From an uncultured Alphaproteobacteria bacterium (GTDB lineage Bacteria > Pseudomonadota > Alphaproteobacteria > UBA7985): 38,572 nucleotides of DNA. The stretch lies in the NCBI GenBank assembly GCA_905479265.1, contig CAJQLX010000051.1, positions 1 to 38,572 on the forward strand. The letters run 5' to 3'. This document shows positions 21,869 through 30,027 of the stretch, one piece after another (within the stretch, counting starts at the first letter, position 1; each line of letters opens with the position of its first letter). The notes beneath the pieces were generated by a model. That model had not been told where the DNA came from. It was given only the letters and a program-made list of their open reading frames with translations, and ran no database searches. The translations under genes were made by a program, and so were the position numbers.

Positions 21869-23061
21869 TGCGCGTGCCGAAATTGGCCAGTTTCCAGCCT
21901 CATCGTCACGCGTTGATGATGATGCGCGCTTTGCGCGCAATGGTGCTTGGGGTGTTTGCCGCCGCCGCCGTGCTGACGCCCGTGGCACAGGGAATCACGA
22001 CCGAAGCCAAGCAAGCCATCGTCGTCGACGCCGAAACCGGCTTCGTTCTCTACGAAAAGAACGCTCGGCAACAAATGGCACCGTCCTCGATGACCAAAAC
22101 GATGACGGCTTATGTGGTGTTTAACGCCATAAAGGCGGGGCAGCTGACGCTGGATACCCAAGTCACCGTGAGCGAAAAAGCGCGGCGCAGGGGCGGTTCG
22201 ACCATGTGGTTGGAGCAAGGACAGAAGGTCTCTGTCAAAGACCTGCTGATTGGGCTGATTGTCGTGTCGGGTAACGACGCTGCGATCGCGCTCGCGGAAG
22301 GCTTCGCCGGTTCTGAGCCAGAGTTTGCGAAAATCATGAATGCCACGGCCGTCGCCATCGGCATGCTGGATTCAAACTTTGTGAATGCGAGCGGTTGGCC
22401 GGATGACGGGCATTTGTCGACGGCGTGGGATCTTGCGATTCTGGGCCAGCGGTTGATCAGCGATCACCCGGATTTCTATTCATACTTTTCCCGCGAATCG
22501 TTCAAGTTCAATGACATCATCCAAAACAACCGTAACCCCGTTCTCCGAGATGATGCCTTGGGTGTTGATGGGATCAAAACGGGCCATACCAACGCCGGCG
22601 GCTATGGCGTGATGATTTCTGCGGTTCGAGACGGGCGGCGGGTGATCGTAGTTCTCAACGGCACCACGTCCAAGGAGGACCGGAAGAACGAGGCGGAGCA
22701 CCTGACAGACTGGGCTTTGCGCGCCTATGGGAACTACAGCCTGTTTCGAGCGGGGCAGGTGATCGAGCATGCGCCGGTTTGGTTGGGGCAGGAGGATAGT
22801 GTTCCGCTGGTCGCCCAGTACGGCTTACGCATGACCTTGCCGCGCCACACCTACGAAAACCTGCGGGCGCAAGTAAACTATCGCTCGCCCATCCCTGCGC
22901 CGGTGCAGGTTGGCGCGGAGATTGGAACCTTGATTCTCAGTGGGCCGGGCATCGATCCAGAAGAGATCCCCGTCATTGCGGGCGCTTCTGTGGATTCTGT
23001 TGGCCGTTTGGAGCGTGTTTCGACGGGCATTCGCTACATCGTCTTTGGCTTGGCGGACTGA
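21868..23061 (+). CDS. D-alanyl-D-alanine carboxypeptidase (PBP5/6 class)
   Basis: This 397-residue penicillin-binding protein trims the terminal D-Ala of peptidoglycan pentapeptides in the periplasm. The three active-site motifs are intact: Ser74-M-T-Lys77, Ser134-Gly-Asn136 and Lys237-Thr-Gly239. An N-terminal hydrophobic segment (~residues 23-42) is the signal peptide, preceded by a rather long basic and histidine-containing leader, so a downstream ATG in the MMMR cluster is possible. The C-terminal ~100 residues correspond to the PBP5 beta-rich domain, though no clear amphipathic anchor helix is seen at the extreme end. The start overlaps the rlpA stop, and tmk follows 2 bp after the stop. 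Belongs to the dacA/dacC/dacF group. Confidence 0.94.
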   Translation: MRVPKLASFQPHRHALMMMRALRAMVLGVFAAAAVLTPVAQGITTEAKQAIVVDAETGFVLYEKNARQQMAPSSMTKTMTAYVVFNAIKAGQLTLDTQVTVSEKARRRGGSTMWLEQGQKVSVKDLLIGLIVVSGNDAAIALAEGFAGSEPEFAKIMNATAVAIGMLDSNFVNASGWPDDGHLSTAWDLAILGQRLISDHPDFYSYFSRESFKFNDIIQNNRNPVLRDDALGVDGIKTGHTNAGGYGVMISAVRDGRRVIVVLNGTTSKEDRKNEAEHLTDWALRAYGNYSLFRAGQVIEHAPVWLGQEDSVPLVAQYGLRMTLPRHTYENLRAQVNYRSPIPAPVQVGAEIGTLILSGPGIDPEEIPVIAGASVDSVGRLERVSTGIRYIVFGLAD

Positions 23062-23063
23062 TC

Positions 23064-23702
23064 ATGACGGGACGTTTTATTGTTATCGAGGGGCCGGACG
23101 GTACCGGTAAAACGACCCAAGCCAAGCGTTTGGCGGATGCTTTGGCCGGTGCTGGACAGCGTGTTATCCAAGTGCGAGAGCCGGGTGGTTGCCCGTCTGC
23201 GGAGCGCATTCGTGTTCTGCTGGTGGAGGGCGAGCCGGGGGATCTGCTTAACTGGACAGAGGCCTTGCTGATGAACGCTGCGCGCCATGAGTTGGTGGAA
23301 CGCGTGATCCGGCCAGCCTTAGAAGCCGGCCAGTGGGTCATTTGCGACCGTTACTACCATTCGACGTTGGCTTATCAAGGCGGCGGGCTTGGGCTGGATC
23401 AAAGCAAGCTGGAAGCCCTGATCGAGATGGCAACAGGTGGCTTAGAACCAGACCTGTTGCTTGCCTTTGCCTTGACTCCAGAAGACGCCTTGACGCGGGC
23501 GCGAGAGCGTGACGACGAAGAAAAGCGTTTTGAGGCGCGCGAAGACAGCTACCACGCGCGCGTGCGCCACGCCTATGCCGACGTGCTCAACGCAGCGGCT
23601 GAGCGGGGCGAGACCGCAGAAATCGATGCGTCGGGTTCGGTTGAGGACGTGGCTGAACGCGTTAAGCGCGCCGTTGCCAAGCAGTTTCAGGACGCGTTCT
23701 AG
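23064..23702 (+). CDS. tmk: Thymidylate kinase
   Basis: The 212-residue enzyme phosphorylates dTMP to dTDP with ATP. It shows the P-loop GPDGTGKT (residues 10-17), the Arg-containing REPGG segment, the DRY motif 'CDRYYHSTLAYQG' and a LID region 'REAREDSYHARV'-like stretch (seen as FEAREDSYHARVRHAY). Length matches the family. The start lies 2 bp after the carboxypeptidase stop, and the TAG stop shares its G with the GTG start of holB, so the three genes form a tightly coupled chain typical of alphaproteobacteria. Confidence 0.96.
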   Translation: MTGRFIVIEGPDGTGKTTQAKRLADALAGAGQRVIQVREPGGCPSAERIRVLLVEGEPGDLLNWTEALLMNAARHELVERVIRPALEAGQWVICDRYYHSTLAYQGGGLGLDQSKLEALIEMATGGLEPDLLLAFALTPEDALTRARERDDEEKRFEAREDSYHARVRHAYADVLNAAAERGETAEIDASGSVEDVAERVKRAVAKQFQDAF

Positions 23703-24664
23703 TGGCACCCCGTTCCAAATCGGGTGAGGAAGCGGATCGCTCTTTTCTGCAACCCCGGACTTTGATGGGCCAAGATCGGGCGTGGTCCCAAATTTGTAGC
23801 CTGTATGGCTCAGGCGATGGCCCATCTGGACTGATTTTCTATGGCCCTGCGGGGGTGGGAAAGCGGACGGCGGCGATGGTGCTGGGCAAAACGCTGCTGG
23901 CTGAACGCGCGCCACAAACCAATGCGCCGTTTAACAGCGACGAACACCACCGAGCAGCGTCTATGGTCGAGGCAGGCGGACACCCTGATTTCCTGTTTCT
24001 GGAAAAACTGCCGGATAAGACAGAGCTTACGGTGGCTGTGATCCGCCGTATTGGTCCGTTTTTCTCGACGACAGGGTCATTTTCTGCCCGGCGTATCGTC
24101 GTGATCGACGGTGCAGAACTCATGAACCGAGAAGCGGCAAACGCGCTGCTGAAACGGCTAGAAGAACCACCACGGGGCGGTTTAATCATCCTGATCGCAC
24201 GGTCTTTAGGCAGCTTGCTGCCTACCGTTTTATCGCGCTGCGCAAAGGTGCCTTTTGTCCCACTTTCTGCCGCTGATTTTACGCAGTGGGCGCTCGCAAG
24301 CAACCAGCCTGAATTGGGTGACTTGGCCGCAGCCAGTGGCTATGCGCCCGGGCAGGCCGAAGGAATGGCGGATGGCAAGATCTTAGGCTGGCTCGAACAG
24401 CTGAAGGCTTTGGCGCAAGACTACCACCCGGATCGGCATGCGGCTAAGGCGTCTAAACTGGCGGGAGCCATTGGAAAAACCGGGGACCAGTCCTTTCGCG
24501 CGGCTTTTCTGCGCGCGCTGCGGGAGCGGCAAACCGGGGCGGTTACAGCGGAAAATCGCAAGGGGCAGGCGCTGTACCGCGATGCTCAGGCGGCCTTTGC
24601 GCGCATCGACGGCCTCAATGTCAGTGCCGAAGACGAGTGGCGGGCTTTGCTGTGTCGATATTAG
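23702..24664 (+). CDS. holB: DNA polymerase III delta-prime subunit
   Basis: This 320-residue clamp-loader subunit has a P-loop-like 'YGPAGVGKRTAAM' segment, 'VVIDGAELMNREAANALLKRLEEPP' (Walker B region and sensor neighbourhood, two overlapping parts) and the SRC motif 'TVLSRC'. The four-cysteine zinc module present in E. coli HolB is absent, as is usual in alphaproteobacteria. It helps load the sliding clamp in replication. The GTG start at 23702 overlaps the tmk stop as TAGTG. A 114-bp gap follows before the next gene, where a weak hairpin (ACGCAA ... TTGCGT) is visible but no clear terminator. Confidence 0.94.
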   Translation: MAPRSKSGEEADRSFLQPRTLMGQDRAWSQICSLYGSGDGPSGLIFYGPAGVGKRTAAMVLGKTLLAERAPQTNAPFNSDEHHRAASMVEAGGHPDFLFLEKLPDKTELTVAVIRRIGPFFSTTGSFSARRIVVIDGAELMNREAANALLKRLEEPPRGGLIILIARSLGSLLPTVLSRCAKVPFVPLSAADFTQWALASNQPELGDLAAASGYAPGQAEGMADGKILGWLEQLKALAQDYHPDRHAAKASKLAGAIGKTGDQSFRAAFLRALRERQTGAVTAENRKGQALYRDAQAAFARIDGLNVSAEDEWRALLCRY

Positions 24665-24778
24665 TGCCATCGCAATCGTGAACGCAAAAACGCAATGACG
24701 CCGCATTTGCGTCTAGCGAAAACCACAGCGGTTCATTATTTCTATCGGCGTACTCCGGGGTTCTAGGAAAGAAAACAT

Positions 24779-25297
24779 ATGCGCCTCCTCGTGGCTTCTA
24801 TGCTCGCAACGACCGCTATGGCTGCTTCGGCCACGGCGCAGGTTTTCTATCCGCAACCCGCCGCAACCGGTGTTTTGCCCAGCTACCAGACCACAGACAA
24901 CCTCGACGTCACGGTGGGGGTCGAGGCTTTTGCGACCAACTGGGGCGACGGCTATTCGGGCGTATCATACGGCGCAGACGTTGAGTTCGAGCTCAGCCCG
25001 AGCCTTTCGATTGAGCTGGACGGCAAGCGTCTGGATACAAATCTGGGTTCCGCTTACGAATACGGTGCAGGCCTCAATCTGCACGGTACACGCGGTGAGC
25101 TGTACGCCGCGATTAATTCCGTGACGACACAGCCTAACGGGCTCGCATCGCGAGACAAAACGTGGGTCGAAGTGGGTGGCGAGTACATTGTCAGTGAAAA
25201 TCTGAAATTTGGTTTCGAAGCGTCCACGACTTTGGACGGCGCAATCGTGCCCTATGAGTCGATTTACACGACCAACGCGCTCAATCAATACCGCTAA
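24779..25297 (+). CDS. Small secreted beta-rich protein, unknown
   Basis: The 172-residue product has a clear Sec signal peptide (MRLLVASMLATTAMAASATAQ). The mature ~150 residues alternate polar and hydrophobic residues in short strands ('LDVTVGVEAFATNWG', 'SYGADVEFELSPSLSIELDG', 'WVEVGGEYIVSENLKFGFEA'), which suggests a small outer-membrane barrel or a beta-sandwich. There are no cysteines. AGGAAAG lies well placed before the ATG. It interrupts the holB-metG neighbourhood on the same strand with its own 114-bp and ~100-bp flanks, so it is probably an independent insertion in this lineage. No family is recognised. Confidence 0.72.
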   Translation: MRLLVASMLATTAMAASATAQVFYPQPAATGVLPSYQTTDNLDVTVGVEAFATNWGDGYSGVSYGADVEFELSPSLSIELDGKRLDTNLGSAYEYGAGLNLHGTRGELYAAINSVTTQPNGLASRDKTWVEVGGEYIVSENLKFGFEASTTLDGAIVPYESIYTTNALNQYR

Positions 25298-25399
25298 CCC
25301 GCAAAAGACAAACTGCGTTGCTGACTTAGGCGTGGCGTCAAAGCCAAGCTAGAGGCTACAGTCCCGCTCAAATCCCTTACTGTTTTGAGCCGCTTAGCT

Positions 25400-26923
25400 A
25401 TGACCAAAAAGACTTACTACGTCACGACGCCGATCTATTACGTCAACGACCGTCCCCACATTGGTCACGCGTACACCACGCTGGCCGCCGATGTCATGGC
25501 GCGGTTCAAGCGTTTGGACGGCTATGACGTGCATTTTCTCACCGGCACGGATGAGCACGGGCAAAAGATCCAGCGGTCTGCAGAAGCCAAGGGCGTAACG
25601 CCTCAGCAGTTTACCGACGAGGTTTCGGCTGTTTTTCGTGAGTTGGCGACCGACTTCAATTTCTCCAACGACGACTTCATTCGCACCACCGAGGATCGGC
25701 ATAAGCGGGCCTGCGCTGAGATGTGGAAGCGCTTGTTGGACGCGGGTCATATCTATCTGGACAAATATTCTGGTTGGTACGCGGTTTCGGACGAAGCGTT
25801 CTATGACGAGGGCGAGCTGAAGGAAGGCCCGGACGGGTCCAAAATCGCGCCAACGGGAAAGCCTGTTGAGTGGGTGGAAGAAGAATCTTACTTCTTCCGC
25901 CTGTCAGCGTTTGAGCAGCCGCTCTTGGACCTCTATGAGCGTCAGCCTGATTTCATCCTGCCCAAGGGTCGCCGCAACGAAGTGATTTCCTTTGTTAAGG
26001 GCGGTTTGCAGGATTTGTCGATTTCGCGCACGACCTTTGACTGGGGTGTGCCTGTACCGGGCGACGAAAAGCACGTGATGTACGTCTGGTTGGATGCCCT
26101 GACGAACTATATCACCGCGACGGGCTGGCCCAATGAGGCACCGCGTTGGCCTGCGGATCTGCATTTGGTGGGCAAGGATATCTTGCGCTTTCACGCGATC
26201 TACTGGCCGGCGTTCCTCATGGGGGCTGGGTTGCCGCTGCCCAAGCGCGTGTTTGCGCACGGTTGGTGGACCAATGAAGGCGAGAAGATTTCGAAATCGC
26301 TGGGCAACGTGATTGATCCCTATGAGCTGAAGGAAACCTTTGGCCTGGATCAAACCCGCTATTTCCTCCTGCGCGAAGTGCCGTTTGGTAACGATGGCGA
26401 TTTCCGTCGTGAGGCGATGGTCACGCGGATGAACAGCGATCTGGCGAACAATCTCGGGAACTTGGCGCAGCGCTCCCTGTCGATGATTGCCAAGAACCTC
26501 GATGGAACTGTTCCTGCTGTCGATCTGACGGCCGAAGACGAGGCGCTGATCAATGCGGCGGGCGAGTCTCTGTTGGCTGACGTGCGGTCACTGCTGGACG
26601 TGCAGTCCTTCAACCGAGCGCTGGAAACCATCTGGACGGTGATTTCGGAAGCGAACGTTTACATTGATGCGCAAGCGCCGTGGACCCTCAAGAAAACCGA
26701 TCCCGAGCGGATGGCCGCGGTTCTGTATACGGTTGTCGAGACGGTCCGGCGGATTGCTCTGATTTTGCAGCCCGTTATGCCGGAAAGCACGGAAAAGCTG
26801 CTGGATCTACTCGCCCAATCGTCGGATCAGCGAGGATTTGACGCGCTGAACCGTCGCCTTGAGTCGGGTTTGGAACTGCCGAAACCGGCTGGTGTCTTCC
26901 CGCGGTTTGTTGAAGCTGAATAA
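25400..26923 (+). CDS. metG: Methionyl-tRNA synthetase
   Basis: This 507-residue class I synthetase attaches methionine to its tRNA. It carries the HIGH motif at residues 20-23, KISKS (the KMSKS equivalent, ~296-300, in 'NEGEKISKSLGN') and the helical anticodon-binding domain after residue ~360. The connective peptide lacks the CxxC zinc knuckles of the E. coli enzyme, and there is no C-terminal EMAP-like domain, so it is the short MetG type common in alphaproteobacteria. The ATG at 25400 is chosen over an upstream TTG in frame, because the sequence from MTKKTYYVTTPIYYVN matches the family start. An intrinsic terminator follows 49 bp after the stop. Confidence 0.97.
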   Translation: MTKKTYYVTTPIYYVNDRPHIGHAYTTLAADVMARFKRLDGYDVHFLTGTDEHGQKIQRSAEAKGVTPQQFTDEVSAVFRELATDFNFSNDDFIRTTEDRHKRACAEMWKRLLDAGHIYLDKYSGWYAVSDEAFYDEGELKEGPDGSKIAPTGKPVEWVEEESYFFRLSAFEQPLLDLYERQPDFILPKGRRNEVISFVKGGLQDLSISRTTFDWGVPVPGDEKHVMYVWLDALTNYITATGWPNEAPRWPADLHLVGKDILRFHAIYWPAFLMGAGLPLPKRVFAHGWWTNEGEKISKSLGNVIDPYELKETFGLDQTRYFLLREVPFGNDGDFRREAMVTRMNSDLANNLGNLAQRSLSMIAKNLDGTVPAVDLTAEDEALINAAGESLLADVRSLLDVQSFNRALETIWTVISEANVYIDAQAPWTLKKTDPERMAAVLYTVVETVRRIALILQPVMPESTEKLLDLLAQSSDQRGFDALNRRLESGLELPKPAGVFPRFVEAE

Positions 26924-26971
26924 CATCTCGATCATGCCCCTGGGTCTTGCTTGTTTTTGCCGCCATTAAAG

Positions 26972-27004
26972 AAACCCCTGCGCCCAACGGCACAGGGGTT
27001 TTTT
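26972..27004 (+). terminator. Intrinsic terminator after metG (probably bidirectional)
   Basis: AAACCCCTG (26972-26980) pairs with CAGGGGTTT (26993-27001) around a 12-nt loop, followed by TTT. On the minus strand the hairpin is followed by CTTTAATGG, so it can also serve the convergent gene ending at 27062. Confidence 0.88.
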
Positions 27005-27061
27005 GCGAGGAGGAGAGAGTGGCGCTCTTCTTTTGAAGCGCTTTAGGTACTGCGATTGGGG

Positions 27062-27364
27062 CTACTTGCTGCCGCCCATCATGTTGCGAACAACACCAAC
27101 GATGGCCAGCAAGCCGCCGCCACCAATGGCCGCGCCGCCGGTTGCACCCAGCAGACCGCCGATGTCCAAGCCACCGCCAGCGGCAACCGCGCTTGTGTCC
27201 ATGCCGGTCAAAGTGCTGAGGAGGGAGCCACCAACACCGCCACCAACGACACCAGCAACGGTGTTCATGACGGTGCCCAGTGAGAAGTTCTTGAGCAGTG
27301 CGCCCGCAACGTTGCCGCCAACGCCACCAACGACCAAGCTGATGAGAATATTTACGATGTCCAT
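27062..27364 (-). CDS. Small glycine-rich membrane protein
   Basis: The 100-residue protein is dominated by Gly, Ala, Val and Leu: an N-terminal helix 'VNILISLVVGGVGGNVAGALL', a middle stretch of GG pairs, and a C-terminal hydrophobic segment ending in 'RNMMGGSK'. It looks like a small membrane protein with two or three glycine-zipper helices, similar in style to short uncharacterised alphaproteobacterial proteins. A CAGGAGT ribosome site lies 6 nt before the ATG. It is monocistronic, facing the metG terminator. Function is unknown. Confidence 0.72.
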   Translation of the reverse strand: MDIVNILISLVVGGVGGNVAGALLKNFSLGTVMNTVAGVVGGGVGGSLLSTLTGMDTSAVAAGGGLDIGGLLGATGGAAIGGGGLLAIVGVVRNMMGGSK

Positions 27365-27517
27365 GATTGTACTCCTGTGCTGGAAAAGACGAACAGGTGA
27401 AGATCACCCGTCCTTACTGCTCAGGATAAATAGATAAAATCAAAAATAAAATCAAGAGAATTTTAGATAGTTTATGGCCTAGCAAGGGCAAACTGTGGAA
27501 AAGACGCCTATTTGGCC

Positions 27518-28624
27518 CTAGTTCACGCGGAGGGTTCCATCTGTGAATCGTAAACCGGTTTTGGAGACCGTCTTTACAAACTCGCCCATTTGACCGGCGA
27601 GCCGGGACGAGGCGTTGCCGTCTAGCGAGCGCTTGTAGACGCCTTGAAGAATCGCCGCCATGCGGAAGTTCGAGAACGCCATGTAGTAGTTGATTTCATC
27701 GACCGAGGCGCGCCCAGCGGCATCGGCGTACATGGCGACAAATTCGGGCAGGGACGGGATCCCCTCATCGTTAAGGTTTAAGCCCAAGAGCCCCGGCGAG
27801 GGCCGAGCATCCGACGGCGTGAAATACATCATGGCGCAGTAGGCAAAGTCGGACAGGGGGTGGCCAATGGTGCTGAGTTCCCAGTCGAGGACCGCGATGG
27901 GTTGAAGGCTGTCGTTGCCGTAAATCATGTTGTCGATGCGAAAATCGCCATGCGCGATGGTCACGTTGTGCGGTTCATTCACATCTTCGGGCATGTTGTC
28001 TCGCAGCCATGCCGTCAGGTTATCCATGTCCGCGATATCTTCGGTTTTGGATGCCTCGTACTGGCCAGACCAACGCTTGATTTGGCGGGCGATGTAGTCG
28101 CTGGACTTGCCATACGTTTCCAATCCCGCTGCGCGCCAGTCCACCCGGTGCAGACCAGCAAGTGTGGTCGCTGCGCTCTCAAACACTTGGCCCCGCTGGG
28201 ATGCGGCCAGAGAGGGCAGGCCGGGATCTTTGAACACGCGACCTTCGATGAAGTCCATGACGTAGAACATGGTGCCAATCACGGAATCATCGTCGCACAG
28301 CACGCGCACATTCGGGACGGGAACATCGGTTTGTGCCAACGCCTTCATGATCCGGAATTCGCGATCGACCGCGTGGGCGGAAGGCAGCAACTTCCCCGGT
28401 GGCTTTTTTCGCAGCACATAGCGCTTGCCAGAAAAGCTCACCAAGTACGTCGGGTTTGATTGACCCGCATCGAACTGCGCCAGCGATAAGTCGCCAGAAC
28501 CGTCGCCCGCGGGCAGATGCTCGGCGAGGTATTGCTTGAGTCGTTCCTGATCCAAAGCATGTTCAGCCCGAACCTCTATGGCTCGATCAGCGGTATCCAC
28601 GGCCATATTGTGATCAGCAACCAT
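27518..28624 (-). CDS. APH-like phosphotransferase family protein
   Basis: This 368-residue kinase-fold protein has a nucleotide-binding N-lobe ('SFSGKRYVLRKKPPGKLLP'), the Brenner motif 'IAHGDFRIDN' and 'VLDWELSTIGHPLSDFAY', where the second Asp binds metal. This branch is the one fused to acyl-CoA dehydrogenase in eukaryotic ACAD10/11, and bacterial stand-alone versions probably phosphorylate small hydroxy compounds such as 4-hydroxy acids; that is inferred from the family. Aminoglycoside resistance is unlikely. AAAGGA sits ~9 nt before the ATG. It is the third gene of a minus-strand set, 35 bp after the lipid kinase-like gene. Confidence 0.85.
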   Translation of the reverse strand: MVADHNMAVDTADRAIEVRAEHALDQERLKQYLAEHLPAGDGSGDLSLAQFDAGQSNPTYLVSFSGKRYVLRKKPPGKLLPSAHAVDREFRIMKALAQTDVPVPNVRVLCDDDSVIGTMFYVMDFIEGRVFKDPGLPSLAASQRGQVFESAATTLAGLHRVDWRAAGLETYGKSSDYIARQIKRWSGQYEASKTEDIADMDNLTAWLRDNMPEDVNEPHNVTIAHGDFRIDNMIYGNDSLQPIAVLDWELSTIGHPLSDFAYCAMMYFTPSDARPSPGLLGLNLNDEGIPSLPEFVAMYADAAGRASVDEINYYMAFSNFRMAAILQGVYKRSLDGNASSRLAGQMGEFVKTVSKTGLRFTDGTLRVN

Positions 28625-28659
28625 TCCAGCGTCCTTTCTTCTGGCGGTAATTCAGTGTT

Positions 28660-29580
28660 CTAGCGTTTGAAAGAAGCCTCTAGCGGCGCAAGCATGCTGA
28701 TACCGGCGCTTTGAAGGTCAAAGCGGGTCTTGGCAGCGCCCTGGTACGAGTCTCCTTCGGCAAGCAGAGGAGACCATGGACCCGGCTGTTCTTCAAGCGG
28801 CTCGATGGTCAATGATCGACACTTCCACAGCTTTACCTGCGGATGGCCGAGGTGCTTTCCCAAATATACCCGCCCCAGTAAGCCAACGAGACCAAGGGTG
28901 CTGACATCACCCAAGGCTAGCACTTCCATCATGCCGTCCTGCGGGTCAGCATCGGGCGCAAACCGCATGCCGCCGCCCGCCATTGACGTGTTGCAGACCA
29001 ACACCGTCCAGAAGCGATCTTCAACCACCGTGTCATCATCAAAGGTGAGGCGTACCGACCGTGTGCCGCCCTTTGCCAGTGCCTGAAAGACACCCACAGG
29101 GTATTGCAGCGCACCCGGCACGGAGGAGGCGTTCGCCTCGCGATTAACGTCGCTGGCAAAGCCCCAACCGGCAACCGATAAGCCCGTGAAATGGGGCGTT
29201 CCATCTTGGGAGACGTGCAAGCAGTCAAGCTCGACCGGTTGGGCCGTGCGAAGTTGTTCAAGCGCGGCATCGAGGGACTTGGCCCAACCCAATGCCGTGG
29301 CAAAGTCGTTTCCTGAGCCCAAAGGCAGGGTCGCAAAGGTTGTTTTTGCAGGCAAGTGCTGGGCGAGCTGGTGTACGGTTCCATCACCCCCAACCGCGAC
29401 GGGCAGACGGCCTGCGGCTACGGCATGTGCGACGGTTTGCGGTAAATCTTGCAGTGCTGGGCTAACCAGCTGAGCGTCTATCCCATGCCGGTCCGCCCAT
29501 TGTTCGAGTTTGGGAGCAATCTGTGCCGTAGACACCTTGCGCGCGGCGCTGTTGAGAAAAAATGTCAGGCGGTGTTGCAC
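28660..29580 (-). CDS. Diacylglycerol/lipid kinase-like protein (DAGK catalytic domain)
   Basis: The 306-residue protein has the DAGK_cat signature: GGDGT at ~63-67 for nucleotide binding and 'LPLGSGNDFATALG' shortly after, followed by the beta-rich C-terminal half of the YegS/DgkB type. These soluble enzymes phosphorylate diacylglycerol or related lipids at the membrane surface. The start is GTG at 29580, supported by AAGGAA 9 nt upstream; no ATG is near. It begins 12 bp after the small membrane protein gene and is followed by the phosphotransferase after 35 bp, so all three probably share a transcript. Confidence 0.88.
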   Translation of the reverse strand: MQHRLTFFLNSAARKVSTAQIAPKLEQWADRHGIDAQLVSPALQDLPQTVAHAVAAGRLPVAVGGDGTVHQLAQHLPAKTTFATLPLGSGNDFATALGWAKSLDAALEQLRTAQPVELDCLHVSQDGTPHFTGLSVAGWGFASDVNREANASSVPGALQYPVGVFQALAKGGTRSVRLTFDDDTVVEDRFWTVLVCNTSMAGGGMRFAPDADPQDGMMEVLALGDVSTLGLVGLLGRVYLGKHLGHPQVKLWKCRSLTIEPLEEQPGPWSPLLAEGDSYQGAAKTRFDLQSAGISMLAPLEASFKR

Positions 29581-29592
29581 GATACTTATTCC

Positions 29593-29973
29593 TTAATCAC
29601 CGGCACGCATGGAAGCGGATTCCCAGACCAACCAGACCCCCAGTAAAGCCAGCGCCCAAAATGGTCCGGTGATCACCAACTGACCAAATATCACGCCAAC
29701 CCCCACCAATAGAAGGCCAAGAACATGCACGTTACCGGGCCGCCATCGCGCAAGCAACAGAGCAACAGCAAGAACCAGCTCAAGCCCTGAAACGGCAAAG
29801 ACGGCGATAAGTGCCCGGACATCGGAAGACACGGTCGCGTCGAGGCCGCCAAAGAGCGCCTGCTGAATAATCCAGCCAGAGGTCGAGCGGATCCCCCAGG
29901 CCATCGTGCCGAGGGCAACGACGAGGGTCAGTAGAGGCGCAAGTGCGGAAGGGCGTGTCGAAGGGCTTTTCAT
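29593..29973 (-). CDS. Small four-helix membrane protein, unknown
   Basis: The 126-residue protein has four hydrophobic segments (about residues 10-28, 52-74, 80-97 and 101-118) with short polar loops and a basic N-terminus, so it is a small integral inner-membrane protein. No motif identifies a family. It is the first gene of a minus-strand operon with a lipid kinase-like and an APH-like kinase gene and is divergent from rmuC across 54 bp, where both promoters must lie. Confidence 0.72.
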   Translation of the reverse strand: MKSPSTRPSALAPLLTLVVALGTMAWGIRSTSGWIIQQALFGGLDATVSSDVRALIAVFAVSGLELVLAVALLLARWRPGNVHVLGLLLVGVGVIFGQLVITGPFWALALLGVWLVWESASMRAGD

Positions 29974-30027
29974 AGCCTAAGACTTAGCATCACAGCGGCA
30001 AAAAGGAACAGATGGTTCAGGACCATA

